A DNA stretch of 64,000 bases from Alphaproteobacteria bacterium (GTDB lineage Bacteria; Pseudomonadota; Alphaproteobacteria; UBA8366; Aestuariispiraceae), in NCBI GenBank assembly GCA_030065235.1, contig JASJDC010000002.1:1016001-1080000 (forward strand), read 5' to 3'. The notes beneath the pieces were generated by a model. That model searched no databases and was not told the origin of the DNA. It worked only from the letters and a program-made list of their open reading frames with translations. Position 1 is the stretch's first letter, and each line of letters opens with the position of its first letter. Shown piece by piece: positions 1 through 8,755 of this stretch. Position numbers and translations under genes: made by a program.

Positions 1-152
1 TTTTTGTCGGTTGCGCCGTGGCGAAGATACGAATGGAAGATACGCTTAAAAGTATTTGGCCGTTCTACCTCACTCTGATCCTGGCCCTGCTCGCCGTGAC
101 ATATATCCCTGCGGTCTCGATGACGCTGCCCACGCTCTTGGGCGGCGACTGA
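1..152 (+). CDS. TRAP transporter large permease (DctM), C-terminal end
   Basis: The window opens inside an open frame (first full codon at 3) that runs to a TGA at 150-152. The roughly 49 residues contain a hydrophobic helix (IWPFYLTLILALLAVTY) followed by a short tail ending PTLLGGD. This is the usual C-terminus of the 12-helix DctM subunit of TRAP transporters, which import organic and sugar acids together with a periplasmic binding protein. The stop codon overlaps the next start as TGATG, so the two are translationally coupled. This links the transported substrate to the downstream dehydrogenase. Identification rests on the terminal helix only. Confidence 0.7.
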   Translation, partial: FVGCAVAKIRMEDTLKSIWPFYLTLILALLAVTYIPAVSMTLPTLLGGD

Positions 153-1624
153 TGGCGCGTTTAAAGGAAGCCCTCCTCACCCAACTGCCCGATCATGTCG
201 CTCGGCCAAACTTCAACCGCGATGCTGTTGACATCGGCATTGTTCATTTGGGCGTCGGCGCTTTCCACCGCGCCCATCTGGCGAGCTATGTGGACAGATG
301 TTTGGCCGATGACCCCGCATGGGGCATTTGCGGCGTCAGCCTGCGATCGCCCGCGACCAAGCACGCGCTGGCCCCGCAAGACGGGCTCTATACGTTGGGC
401 GTTCAATCGTCTGAAGGACTGCAGCCCAGGGTGATCGGCGCTCTTAAACAGGTCATTGTGGCCGCCGACGAACCGGACGCCCTGGCGCACCGGCTGGCCA
501 ATGAGTCCACACGGATTGTCTCGCTGACCGTGACCGAAAAAGGATACTGCTACAATCCTGCTGATAGACGGCTAGACACGGCGAACCCGGACATCGTTCA
601 CGATCTGGAAACCGCCGGTTCTCCGAGAACCGCGATCGGTTGGCTGTGTCATGGCTTGATCGCGCGGCTGGACTTGGGTCGCGCGCCTTATACTATCCTG
701 TCCTGCGACAATCTTCCGGAAAACGGCGCCACGCTTCGTCAGGTATTAGCGGATTTCATAGAGCTCAAGCGACCGGACCTCTCCGACTGGTTTGCAAATG
801 AAGTCGCCTGTCCGTCGACAATGGTCGATAGGATCGTGCCGGCCACGACCGAAGAGGATCGGGCCCTAATCTCAAAGACGATCGGCGCCGACGACGCGTG
901 GCCCGTGATGGCGGAGCCTTTCAGCCAGTTCGTGGTTGAGGAGCATTTCCCGCTTGGACGCCCGGATTGGGAAAAGCATGGCGTGACCATGACCGACGAT
1001 GTCGGGCCCTATGAGAATATGAAGCTGCGCATGCTGAATGGCGGCCATTCGACATTGGCCTATCTCGGATATCTCGCGGGCTATGAGACTGTCGCCCAGG
1101 TTATCGCTGACACCGACATGCGCACGTTCATCCATGATATGATGGCCGAAGAGATCGCGCCGACCTTGGCGATGCCGGATGGGGTTGATCTCGATGCCTA
1201 TCGAGATGCGCTGTTGAGCCGGTTTTCCAACACGGCCCTGAAGCACCGCACATGGCAAATCGCAATGGATGGTTCGCAAAAGCTGCCGCAACGGTTGCTC
1301 AATACGATCCGCGATCGGTTAGGCGCCGGCCAGTCCTTTGAGAGGTTGGCGCTTGGTGTGGCGGGATGGATGACCTACGCACTTGGGACCGACGAAACTG
1401 GCGAACCGATTGATGTACGCGATCCGTTAAACCAAGCGTTTCAGGCGATCGCTCGCACAACGAACGGCGCGACCACCGAACTCGTTTCCCAGTTTTTGGC
1501 GTTGAAATCGGTATTTGGCGACGATCTCTCACAAGACCCGGTGTTTCGAACAAGTATGGTTCAAGCCCTCGATCTGTTGAGAACGCTCGGCGCGCAGCAA
1601 TCCGTACTGCGACACGTGCGGTGA
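152..1624 (+). CDS. Mannitol dehydrogenase / fructuronate reductase family oxidoreductase
   Basis: This is a 490-residue NAD(P)-dependent polyol or sugar-acid dehydrogenase of the long-chain mannitol dehydrogenase family (UxuB/MtlK/DalD). The N-terminal Rossmann motif GIVHLGVGAFHRAH, the central SLTVTEKGY, SCDNLPENG and PSTMVDRIVP, and the catalytic-domain segment KLRMLNGGHS are all present. The length fits the family. The open frame extends to 56, but the ATG at 152 overlaps the TRAP stop (TGATG) and puts the Rossmann motif at the expected place, so it was chosen. Coupling to a TRAP permease suggests catabolism of an imported hexuronate or polyol, for example fructuronate to mannonate. The precise substrate cannot be read from the sequence. 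Confidence 0.88.
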   Translation: MARLKEALLTQLPDHVARPNFNRDAVDIGIVHLGVGAFHRAHLASYVDRCLADDPAWGICGVSLRSPATKHALAPQDGLYTLGVQSSEGLQPRVIGALKQVIVAADEPDALAHRLANESTRIVSLTVTEKGYCYNPADRRLDTANPDIVHDLETAGSPRTAIGWLCHGLIARLDLGRAPYTILSCDNLPENGATLRQVLADFIELKRPDLSDWFANEVACPSTMVDRIVPATTEEDRALISKTIGADDAWPVMAEPFSQFVVEEHFPLGRPDWEKHGVTMTDDVGPYENMKLRMLNGGHSTLAYLGYLAGYETVAQVIADTDMRTFIHDMMAEEIAPTLAMPDGVDLDAYRDALLSRFSNTALKHRTWQIAMDGSQKLPQRLLNTIRDRLGAGQSFERLALGVAGWMTYALGTDETGEPIDVRDPLNQAFQAIARTTNGATTELVSQFLALKSVFGDDLSQDPVFRTSMVQALDLLRTLGAQQSVLRHVR

Positions 1625-1879
1625 GATCTCGACATACGGAACTGCTGGCGGCGCGATCGGCCAAGGGTGATAACCGTCAAGAGGGCGCTGACTCCCCGAA
1701 AATCCAAGGTGATAATCAAGCGGTACGGCGCGGTTATTGTTTGACGACACGGCCTCGGGTCGTGCTTGTGCGGAGCCGGTCAAGCGAAGCGCATGCATGA
1801 CGGGGCGCCGCGTTTCGCAACAAGGATGGCGTTGCGAAGCGGATTATGACCGCCGACAACAAGAGACACGACCATTTGC

Positions 1880-2797
1880 TCAGTCGTCTCCGAAAGCGTT
1901 TCGGTAGCGCGCCGGCGAGACGCCGACCCGTTTCTTGAAAGCCGTTGAAAAATGCGCCTGGCTCGAAAAACCGGTCGCCACGGCGATCTCCGCGATGCCT
2001 TGGGTTGTTTCAGTCAGAAGTTCGCGAGCACGGTTTATGCGGCGCGTTATAATGAACTCCTTAGGCGATTGGCCAGTGGTCTCGCGGAATGCGCGTGAGA
2101 AATGTGCACGGCTTAGGTTGAACCGGTCTGCAAGATCTTCGACGCGAATGTCGGTCGCTAATTCGTCATCTATGGCTCCCGTCACCTTTCTAAGCATGAT
2201 CGGCGCAAGCCCGCCAATAAACCTGCTTTGCGGATCGGATTCAATACAACGATAGGTGAAACGCGCCATCAAAGCTCTCGCCAATGCGACTAGGTATCCT
2301 GGCTCAACCAGCGGGTCGCCAAGAAGGGTTCGGCGTATTTCACAAGCGATCGCGCGCACGCCAGGATCCAAAATGTCCAACAGTACGCGCGGCGACCAAG
2401 AGCGATCGCACGCCGCGTCCGCGATGAACTCCTCTCCTCGTGTGCGTTCCACCTCAACGACTAGGAGTTCAACGGGCGCAGCCGTTCTCGCGCGCACAGT
2501 GGTGCAGGGCGGGACCAGCATGCCGGAGCCGGACCGTAGCTGATACCTGCAAAGCGGCCCGTCGCCGATCGCCATATCCACATTCATCAAGGAGAAGGGG
2601 AGCACAAAAACATAAGAGTCCACTTCATAACTTATTTCAAAATCGATCGGCGGATGAAGTATGGCGACGACACCATCGCATACCGCAGTTCCTCCCCACC
2701 TCGGCAACTCACGCACCGGAGGACCATCGATCTTTATCTGGCGATCTTCGGAGACCCTCATTTCAAAAGGTTTCAGACCGGTTGCGTTCTTTTCCAT
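1880..2797 (-). CDS. AraC-family transcriptional regulator (AraC-binding-like N-terminus)
   Basis: This is a transcription factor of about 305 residues. The last 100 residues hold two helix-turn-helix units: RVEDLADRFNLSRAHFSRAF and IAEIAVATGFSSQAHFSTAF, followed by the VGVSPARYR ending typical of AraC/XylS. The N-terminal 190 residues look like a sensor domain of the AraC_binding_2 type, but no ligand can be named. The frame continues upstream to 2848; the ATG at 2797 starts MEKNATGLKPF and is preferred. It is divergent from the YcaC-like hydrolase operon across a 200-bp gap, so it is the likely regulator of that operon (inference). Confidence 0.85.
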   Translation of the reverse strand: MEKNATGLKPFEMRVSEDRQIKIDGPPVRELPRWGGTAVCDGVVAILHPPIDFEISYEVDSYVFVLPFSLMNVDMAIGDGPLCRYQLRSGSGMLVPPCTTVRARTAAPVELLVVEVERTRGEEFIADAACDRSWSPRVLLDILDPGVRAIACEIRRTLLGDPLVEPGYLVALARALMARFTYRCIESDPQSRFIGGLAPIMLRKVTGAIDDELATDIRVEDLADRFNLSRAHFSRAFRETTGQSPKEFIITRRINRARELLTETTQGIAEIAVATGFSSQAHFSTAFKKRVGVSPARYRNAFGDD

Positions 2798-2999
2798 ATC
2801 GGTTCTTACGAATATCCATCTTTGGCGGTTGTGATTCACACGCAACATCGCGCGCTTCGATTACATCACAAACATATAAAACGCACCGCGTTCTCGAAAG
2901 TATTTTTGTTGCGGCGCGACCAACTCCCTCTGCGTCACGTCAACCAAGCAACCAACCGCGCGTCGGCGAGGTCGGGCGCGGTAGGAGAAGGAAGCAATT
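2798..2999. promoter_or_regulatory. Divergent intergenic region between AraC regulator and hydrolase operon
   Basis: This is about 200 bp between two divergent starts and must hold promoters for both. The + strand side ends with a clear Shine-Dalgarno, GGAGAAGGAAG, at 2983-2993, which fixes the hydrolase start at 3000. I could not identify a convincing AraC operator by eye. The promoter role is inferred from gene orientation. Confidence 0.45.
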
Positions 3000-3701
3000 A
3001 TGACTCTCGAGCCAGAAATTCTGACCCCGGAAAACTGCCAACTCATCTTCATCGATCACCAGCCGCAGATGGCGTTCGGGGTTGCGTCGATCGATCGGCA
3101 AACCCTGAAGAACAATACAGTCGCGTTGGCCAAGGCGGCCAAATTGTTCGACATTCCGACGACGATCACCACTGTCGAGACCGATACGTTCTCAGGCCAC
3201 ACCTATCCGGAACTCCTGGCTGTTTTTCCGCAGAATCCGATTCTTGAACGAACCTCTATGAACTCTTGGGACGATCAAAAGGTCCGCGACGCCCTCGCCA
3301 AGACGGGCCGGAGAAAGGTTGTTGTTTCCGGACTATGGACCGGCATCTGCAACAATATGTTCGCGTTCTCCGCTATGGCCGAAGGCGGATATGAAATCTT
3401 CATGGTCGAAGACGCATCCGGCGACACGTCCGTACTTGCTCAAGACGCGGCTATGACACGCATGCGGCAGGCCGGCGTCGTTCCCCTGACCACCCTTCAG
3501 ACGATGCTGGAATGGCAGCGGGACTGGGCGCGCCGCGACACTTATGTCGGCCTGACGGATATTATCCGCGAGCATGGCGGCGTGTACGGCATGGGCATCG
3601 ACTACGCCTACACTCATGTCCACAAGACTGCGGAGCGGGTCGAGCACGGACCACGCCTTGATCCGGTTCCGGCGCACAGCGCAGCCGTAGCGGCGGAATA
3701 A
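3000..3701 (+). CDS. Isochorismatase-family cysteine hydrolase, YcaC-like
   Basis: This is a 233-residue protein of the isochorismatase-like cysteine hydrolase superfamily. The first Asp of the triad lies in LIFIDHQPQMAFGV and the nucleophilic Cys in SGLWTGICNNMF. The segment TSMNSWDDQKVRDALAKTGRRK and the late AMTRMRQAGVVPLTT resemble YcaC, which acts on an unidentified substrate. The canonical triad Lys is not obvious at the usual position, so activity is uncertain. The start is supported by a strong RBS. It is the first gene of a likely operon with the amidohydrolase (105 bp downstream) and the MFS exporter. Two hydrolases plus a transporter suggest processing of an amide or xenobiotic (inference). 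Confidence 0.82.
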   Translation: MTLEPEILTPENCQLIFIDHQPQMAFGVASIDRQTLKNNTVALAKAAKLFDIPTTITTVETDTFSGHTYPELLAVFPQNPILERTSMNSWDDQKVRDALAKTGRRKVVVSGLWTGICNNMFAFSAMAEGGYEIFMVEDASGDTSVLAQDAAMTRMRQAGVVPLTTLQTMLEWQRDWARRDTYVGLTDIIREHGGVYGMGIDYAYTHVHKTAERVEHGPRLDPVPAHSAAVAAE

Positions 3702-3806
3702 CACCTTGGCGAACGACCGCCTACGGGCCGCCGCAGCCATAAACTGATTTTCTTGAACCGCATATTTGGCCTGTCACAGCCATGTGACAGGCCTCAAGGA
3801 GCCGCG

Positions 3807-5774
3807 ATGCCAATGCGCCGCCGCACAATTATCAAGGGACTCGCCGCCACGACGGCGTTTGCGGGCTTCAACCCACTCAACGCATGGAGTCAAACTGTGA
3901 AAGGGGCTACTGATCTTATCTTTCGGAACGGGCGCATTACGACGCTCGATCCTTCAAATCCTGAAGCGACGGCGATCGCCATCCGCGACGGCCACGTAGC
4001 AGCGGTCGGCGAAGAGGCGGAAATTATGCCTCTGGCGGAGAACGGGACGATAGTGGTCGATGTCGGCGGGCGAAGGGTGATACCAGGGTTAAATGACAGT
4101 CACACGCACCTCATTCGCGGTGGACTCAACTACAATATGGAGTTGCGCTGGGAAAACGTCCCGTCTCTCTCCGACGCGCTCCGGATGCTGAAGCGTCAAG
4201 CCGAACGTACGCCGCCGCCTCAGTGGGTGCGTGTGGTCGGCGGCTGGTCAGAGTTTCAATTCGCCGAGCGGCGCATGCCGACGCTGGAGGAAATCAATGC
4301 GGCCGCGCCTGATACGCCTGTCTTCATCCTTCACCTTTACGCCAGCGCGCTCCTCAATCGGGCTGCGCTCAACGCCCTCGGTATTTCGGCGCAGACGCCA
4401 AACCCGCCGGGCGGACTGATCGAGAAAGATTCAAACGGGCAGCCCACGGGCATGCTGATCGCGAAGCCCTCGGCTCTGATTCTATATTCAACGCTGGCGC
4501 AGGGTCCGACGCTTCCAGTCGAAGATCAGATCAACTCAACCCGACACTATATGCGCGAAATGAACCGTCTCGGCATCACGTCGGTCATCGACGCCGGTGG
4601 CGGCGGTCAGAACTTCCCCGACGACTACGAGGTGATCGAGCGGCTTCATCAAGATGATCAGCTAACCGTCCGCATCGCCTACAACTTATTCGCCCAGAAG
4701 CCGGGTGAGGAACTGTCGGATTATGAACGTTGGATCGCCATGACGGAGCCTGGGGCTGGCGACGCGATGCTGCGCATGAACGGGGCTGGCGAGAACCTTA
4801 CGTGGTCAGCGGCGGATTTCGAGAATTTCCTTGAGCCTCGGCCAAGTCCAAGTCCTGTCATGGAGACCGAGCTTGAGAACATCGTCGAACTCCTCGCCAC
4901 GAACAAATGGCCGTTCCGGATCCATGCCACCTATGACGAAACCATCGACCGCTTCCTTACCGTCTTTGAAAGGGTGAACGGACGACAACCGTTCGAGACG
5001 CGCTTCATTATTGACCATGCAGAGACCATCTCGGAGCGCAATATCGAGCGGGTTAAAGCGCTCGGCGGCGGTATTGCGATTCAGCATCGCATGGCCTTCC
5101 AAGGCGAGTATTTTGTCGATCGCTATGGCGAAAAAGCCGTGGAGACGACACCGCCAGTCACGAAGATGCTTGAGACGGACCTACCCGTCGGTATGGGCAC
5201 AGACGCGACTCGTGTCGCATCGTACGACCCTTGGGTCGGACTCTACTGGCTAACGACCGGAAGGACCTTGGGCGGTTTGAGGCTCTATCCGGAGGCGCGT
5301 ACGCTGGATCGTGAGACGGCGCTGAAGCTCTATACCCTCGGGTCCGCTTGGTTTTCCGGTGAACAAGACGTGAAGGGCGCGCTGAAGCCGGGCATGTACG
5401 CGGATCTCGCCGTTTTGTCCTCGGACTATATGACGGCGCCGGCGTCAGAGATCCGTGGCGTTTCGTCAGTGTTGACCGTCGTCGGTGGAAAGATCGTCTA
5501 CGCCGCCGCCGAGTTCGCTTCTTTGGATACGCCGCCACCGCCGGCAAGCCCATCTTGGACACCGGTAGGCGCATTCGATTCTCCTGGCATGCGTCAGGCC
5601 GCCAACGCGACGCCGGCTTCTCAGCATGCACGCGCTTGCCATGACGGTTGCGCTCATGGTTGCGGCATGCATGGCCACAACCATCAAATCGCCTGGACTA
5701 CGCCGCTGCCGATCGCCGATACGGCAAAGCAAGCCTTCTGGGGCGCGCTCGGATGCTCCTGCTTCGCGGTGTGA
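3807..5774 (+). CDS. Tat-exported amidohydrolase (YtcJ/AepA type) with metal-binding tail
   Basis: This is a 655-residue metal-dependent hydrolase of the amidohydrolase_3 group (COG1574). The N-terminus RRRTIIKGLAATTAFAGF is a twin-arginine signal, with likely cleavage near the end of the hydrophobic stretch, so the enzyme acts in the periplasm. Metal ligands are visible in GLNDSHTHL, in IHATYDET, in FIIDHAET and in the Asp of GMGTDATR. The ATG at 3807 was chosen over 3753 because AAGGAG lies six bases upstream and the signal peptide then starts correctly. Unusually, residues about 610-655 form a Cys/His-rich tail (CHDGCAHGCGMHGHNH, then GCSC) that may bind a further metal. The substrate is unknown. 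The gene overlaps the start region of the MFS gene. Confidence 0.85.
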   Translation: MPMRRRTIIKGLAATTAFAGFNPLNAWSQTVKGATDLIFRNGRITTLDPSNPEATAIAIRDGHVAAVGEEAEIMPLAENGTIVVDVGGRRVIPGLNDSHTHLIRGGLNYNMELRWENVPSLSDALRMLKRQAERTPPPQWVRVVGGWSEFQFAERRMPTLEEINAAAPDTPVFILHLYASALLNRAALNALGISAQTPNPPGGLIEKDSNGQPTGMLIAKPSALILYSTLAQGPTLPVEDQINSTRHYMREMNRLGITSVIDAGGGGQNFPDDYEVIERLHQDDQLTVRIAYNLFAQKPGEELSDYERWIAMTEPGAGDAMLRMNGAGENLTWSAADFENFLEPRPSPSPVMETELENIVELLATNKWPFRIHATYDETIDRFLTVFERVNGRQPFETRFIIDHAETISERNIERVKALGGGIAIQHRMAFQGEYFVDRYGEKAVETTPPVTKMLETDLPVGMGTDATRVASYDPWVGLYWLTTGRTLGGLRLYPEARTLDRETALKLYTLGSAWFSGEQDVKGALKPGMYADLAVLSSDYMTAPASEIRGVSSVLTVVGGKIVYAAAEFASLDTPPPPASPSWTPVGAFDSPGMRQAANATPASQHARACHDGCAHGCGMHGHNHQIAWTTPLPIADTAKQAFWGALGCSCFAV

Positions 5775-7411
5775 TCGTGTCGACAGCTGAGACCAAAGAC
5801 GACGAGACTTCGGATCGAAACCGGCGCGCGGCGACTGGCGCTTGGGCCCCTTTCGGCCATGCGCCCTTCGCCATGCTCTGGACAGCAACGGTCGTCTCTA
5901 ATGTCGGAACCTGGATGAACGATGTCGGAGCCGGCTGGCTGATGACGGAGCTCTCGTCCTCACCCTTCGTCGTGGCGGCCGTGCAGGCTGCGACAACACT
6001 ACCAATCTTTCTGTTCGCGCTTCTCGCGGGCGCGGTTGCGGACATTGTCGATCGTCGACGGATCCTGATCGTCGTCAATGCACTGCTTGGCGTCACAGCG
6101 ACTGCGTTGGCTGTCGTGGTCTACGCCGACATGATGACGCCGCGGCTGCTATTGGCGTTCACGTTCCTACTTGGCACGGGGGCGGCCTTCCTGGCCCCGG
6201 CCTGGCTGGCTATCGTCCCCAGTCTTGTACCCAAGCCGGAGTTGCCGGCGGCGATCGCGCTTAATTCCATGGGGATCAATGCGAGCCGCGCGATAGGTCC
6301 GGCCGTGGCGGGCTTTTTGATCGTCGCGCTCGGCGTATGGGCGCCGTTCGCGCTCAACGCGGTGAGCTTCGTGGTCGTTCTCGCGGCGCTCTTGTGGTGG
6401 TCGCCGCCCCCGGCGCCGGCCCGACGCTTGCCTCCTGAACAGATAGGCGGCGCGATCCTGGCGGGCCTTCGCTACACACTGAACAGCGCGCCGCTCAAAG
6501 CGACGTTGGTCCGAGCGGGCGCGTTCTTCGCCTTTGCAAGCGCGTATTGGGCGATGCTGCCCGTGATTGTGCGCGAGACGTTAGGCGGTGGGCCGGTGCT
6601 GTACGGCGTTCTCCTCACGGCTGTCGGGGCGGGTGCAGCGGCCGGCGCGCTGGTTCTACCGTTGGCCCGCAGACGATTTGGCGTCAATGGCGTCGTCGGC
6701 GTAGGCTCAATCGGCACGGCGTTGGTCCTCGCCGCATTCGCCGCGAACCCGAACCCGTTGGTCGCGGTGGCGGCCTCGGCGGTGACCGGAGTTTGTTGGA
6801 TTGCGGTCGTGTCCAGCCTCCAATTCTCAACGCAAGTCGCCTTGCCGGACTGGGTGAGAGCCCGGGGATTATCGATCTTTCTTACGGTCTTTTTCGGGTC
6901 CATGGCCGGTGGCAGTTTGATCTGGGGCCAAGTCGCTAACTTGGCCGGTATGTCGATCGCCCTGATGATCGCAGCCGCCGGGCTATTAATTTTCGTGCCA
7001 CTTACCTGGCGGGCGAAACTCGGACAGGGGGCATCGCTTGACCTATCGCCATCCAGACACTGGCCAGAACCGGAAGTTGTGCGGGCGGACGCCGGAGAGC
7101 AAGGTCCCGTGATGATACAAATCTCTTACCGTGTCGATCCGCAAAACATCGATGCGTTTCGTGCGGCGGCCGCGCCCCTTGCTCAGGCCCGGCGCAGAGG
7201 GGGAGGCTATGGCTGGACGCTGATGCAGTCTGTAGAGGAGCCGGACTGTTTCGTCGAAACCTGGTACGAAGCGTCTTGGACCGAACATCTCCGCCATCAT
7301 GAGCATGTAACTGGCGAAGACCGCGACATCCAGGACCGTGTCCATGAGCTTCAACGCGGCGGGTCGCCGCCGCGCGTACGACATTTTCTTAGCCCCGGCG
7401 CACCAACCTAG
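5753..7411 (+). CDS. MFS exporter (EntS-like) with C-terminal antibiotic-biosynthesis-monooxygenase-like domain
   Basis: This is a major facilitator protein of about 552 residues with 12 predicted helices over residues 25-435 (SNVGTWMNDVGAGWLM, PIFLFALLAGAVADIVDRRR, and so on), the DUF894/EntS type of exporter. Residues about 450-545 form a soluble cytoplasmic domain (QISYRVDPQN, FVETWYEASW) resembling the dimeric alpha/beta-barrel ABM fold. This fusion is seen in other members of the group. The start is uncertain: ATG 5753, GTG 5771 (overlapping the upstream stop) and GTG 5777 are all possible. It is coupled to the amidohydrolase, so it probably exports a product or substrate of that pathway (inference). 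The stop codon overlaps the converging ABC fragment at a shared CTAG. Confidence 0.83.
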   Translation: MLLLRGVIVSTAETKDDETSDRNRRAATGAWAPFGHAPFAMLWTATVVSNVGTWMNDVGAGWLMTELSSSPFVVAAVQAATTLPIFLFALLAGAVADIVDRRRILIVVNALLGVTATALAVVVYADMMTPRLLLAFTFLLGTGAAFLAPAWLAIVPSLVPKPELPAAIALNSMGINASRAIGPAVAGFLIVALGVWAPFALNAVSFVVVLAALLWWSPPPAPARRLPPEQIGGAILAGLRYTLNSAPLKATLVRAGAFFAFASAYWAMLPVIVRETLGGGPVLYGVLLTAVGAGAAAGALVLPLARRRFGVNGVVGVGSIGTALVLAAFAANPNPLVAVAASAVTGVCWIAVVSSLQFSTQVALPDWVRARGLSIFLTVFFGSMAGGSLIWGQVANLAGMSIALMIAAAGLLIFVPLTWRAKLGQGASLDLSPSRHWPEPEVVRADAGEQGPVMIQISYRVDPQNIDAFRAAAAPLAQARRRGGGYGWTLMQSVEEPDCFVETWYEASWTEHLRHHEHVTGEDRDIQDRVHELQRGGSPPRVRHFLSPGAPT

Positions 7412-7650
7412 GCGCGCCGCGTCACCGCGTCGCCTGCGGCGTCGAACAGGCGACTTTGCGCAGGGTCGACCGTAAGGCCGACTGTTTCGCCCTTGCAGAC
7501 CACGCGGATGCCGGACGTACGCGGCGTAGTCGTCCCGACCTCGGGCGCATCGACACGCAGAAAGGTGTCGCCGCCCAGTTGCTCGACGACGATGACCGGG
7601 CCGAACGCGAAGGCGCTGCTCACGTCTGTCCGGGGCGCGGGCGCCGCCAT
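7408..7650 (-). pseudogene. Orphan C-terminal TOBE tail of a sugar ABC transporter ATPase (UgpC/MsmX-like)
   Basis: The 80-residue frame VVEQLGGDTFLRVDAP...GETVGLTVDPAQSRLFDAAG matches the last part (TOBE/OB fold) of ATPases that energise sugar ABC importers. No Walker A, signature or Walker B sequence precedes it; the 126 bases upstream carry nothing related. It is therefore read as the remnant of a deleted msmX/ugpC-type gene. The only other ABC-sugar gene in the window is an isolated permease at 32938-33810. A short independent protein cannot be fully excluded because the frame is intact with an ATG. Confidence 0.7.
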
Positions 7651-7776
7651 CTTTGGATAATCGCTCCTGACCCTGGCCGCTCTTTTGGTCTTTCGCCGAC
7701 AAGAGAGCTGGGGCGGGTAGGGCGAGACATGGTAGGCGGCAAGCGATCACGCGCGCTCGGCCCCGGCGCTTTGGCG

Positions 7777-8664
7777 CTAGGGCCTTTTCACCTGACTGGC
7801 CAGGATAGCGGCCAAAATCATCGCGCCGCCGATCACTGTGACGCCGCTCGGCGTCTCTGACAGGATCAGCCAAGCCCAGAACGGCGCCAGCGGCGTCTCG
7901 AAAATGCTGATCAGAGCGGTTTCCGAAGACGGCAAATGTTTCGATCCTTCCATCAGCAGGATGCTCGCCGTCGCAAACACGAATCCAAAGGCCAGAGACA
8001 AGGCGATCGCGTCGATCGAGGCGGCCAACGGATCGCTGAAGATCGACGCCAATCCGACGATCGCCAGCGAAGACAGCGCGGTCGGCGTGGCGGTCGGGGT
8101 ATCCGGCCAGCGCCGATAGAGCACCATCACCGCCGCCATCATCATGGTCATCCACAGCGCTAAACCATCGCCGAGCAGGCCGGTCGCGCTTAGGCTCGCC
8201 GATCCGCCGACGATGACCGCGATCCCCGCCAACGCCGCCATACTGGCCAGCATCACGCGGGCGGCGGGTCTTTCGCGCAAAGCCAGCCATGCCAACAGAG
8301 CCGCGACGAAGGGCGCGGCGGCGTAGATCAGCACGACATTCGCAATACTGGTCAGCTTGAAGGCCGGGACGAAGGCGGCGCTGCCGGACGTGCAAATTGC
8401 AACCGCCAACCAGGCGGGTCGCCAGTTTCGCCCCGCGAAGGGCCGGATTTGGCGGCGCAGGTCGGCTTTCGCGATGAGGAAGATGAAGACCACAAGCGCA
8501 GAGGATAGGCCACGCCAGAACAGGACGCTCCAGGCGTCCGTCGCCGCGCCTTTGCTGAACAGACCCGCCGTGCTGAACAAGAGTGCGGAAAGGAAAACGG
8601 CGGCGAGTCCCGTGCGCCGAGCAATTCTGTCAGGAGATGAGAGTGTGATTGTCAGGTTCGCCAT
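7777..8664 (-). CDS. EamA-family (DMT) transporter
   Basis: This 295-residue inner-membrane protein has ten hydrophobic segments arranged as two EamA repeats of about 130 residues. The first repeat begins ALLFSTAGLFSKGAA and the second GLLGDGLALWMTMMM. The typical second-repeat ending SSETALISIFETPLAPFWAWL is present. Members export amino acids, nucleosides or related metabolites; the substrate is not predictable. It is divergent from the WYL regulator across about 90 bp, so that regulator may control it (inference). Confidence 0.88.
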   Translation of the reverse strand: MANLTITLSSPDRIARRTGLAAVFLSALLFSTAGLFSKGAATDAWSVLFWRGLSSALVVFIFLIAKADLRRQIRPFAGRNWRPAWLAVAICTSGSAAFVPAFKLTSIANVVLIYAAAPFVAALLAWLALRERPAARVMLASMAALAGIAVIVGGSASLSATGLLGDGLALWMTMMMAAVMVLYRRWPDTPTATPTALSSLAIVGLASIFSDPLAASIDAIALSLAFGFVFATASILLMEGSKHLPSSETALISIFETPLAPFWAWLILSETPSGVTVIGGAMILAAILASQVKRP

Positions 8665-8755
8665 GGTTGCCGCCGCACCGCTGAATTAAGCTGCAGTCGC
8701 AACCTATCGATCCGCTGGCGCCAACGGTGTGTCAGCAATCTGCAGAGGGCCGCCC

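Noticed and set aside
1625-1879. Gap between the dehydrogenase and the AraC gene.
   Set aside because: Only short frames without motifs were found; no terminator hairpin with a T-tract could be supported.
7043-8395. 450-residue minus-strand open frame across the MFS end, the ABC fragment and the EamA gene.
   Set aside because: Its translation is Arg/Ala-rich with no recognisable domain and it overlaps real genes in another frame; long antisense frames are expected at this GC content.
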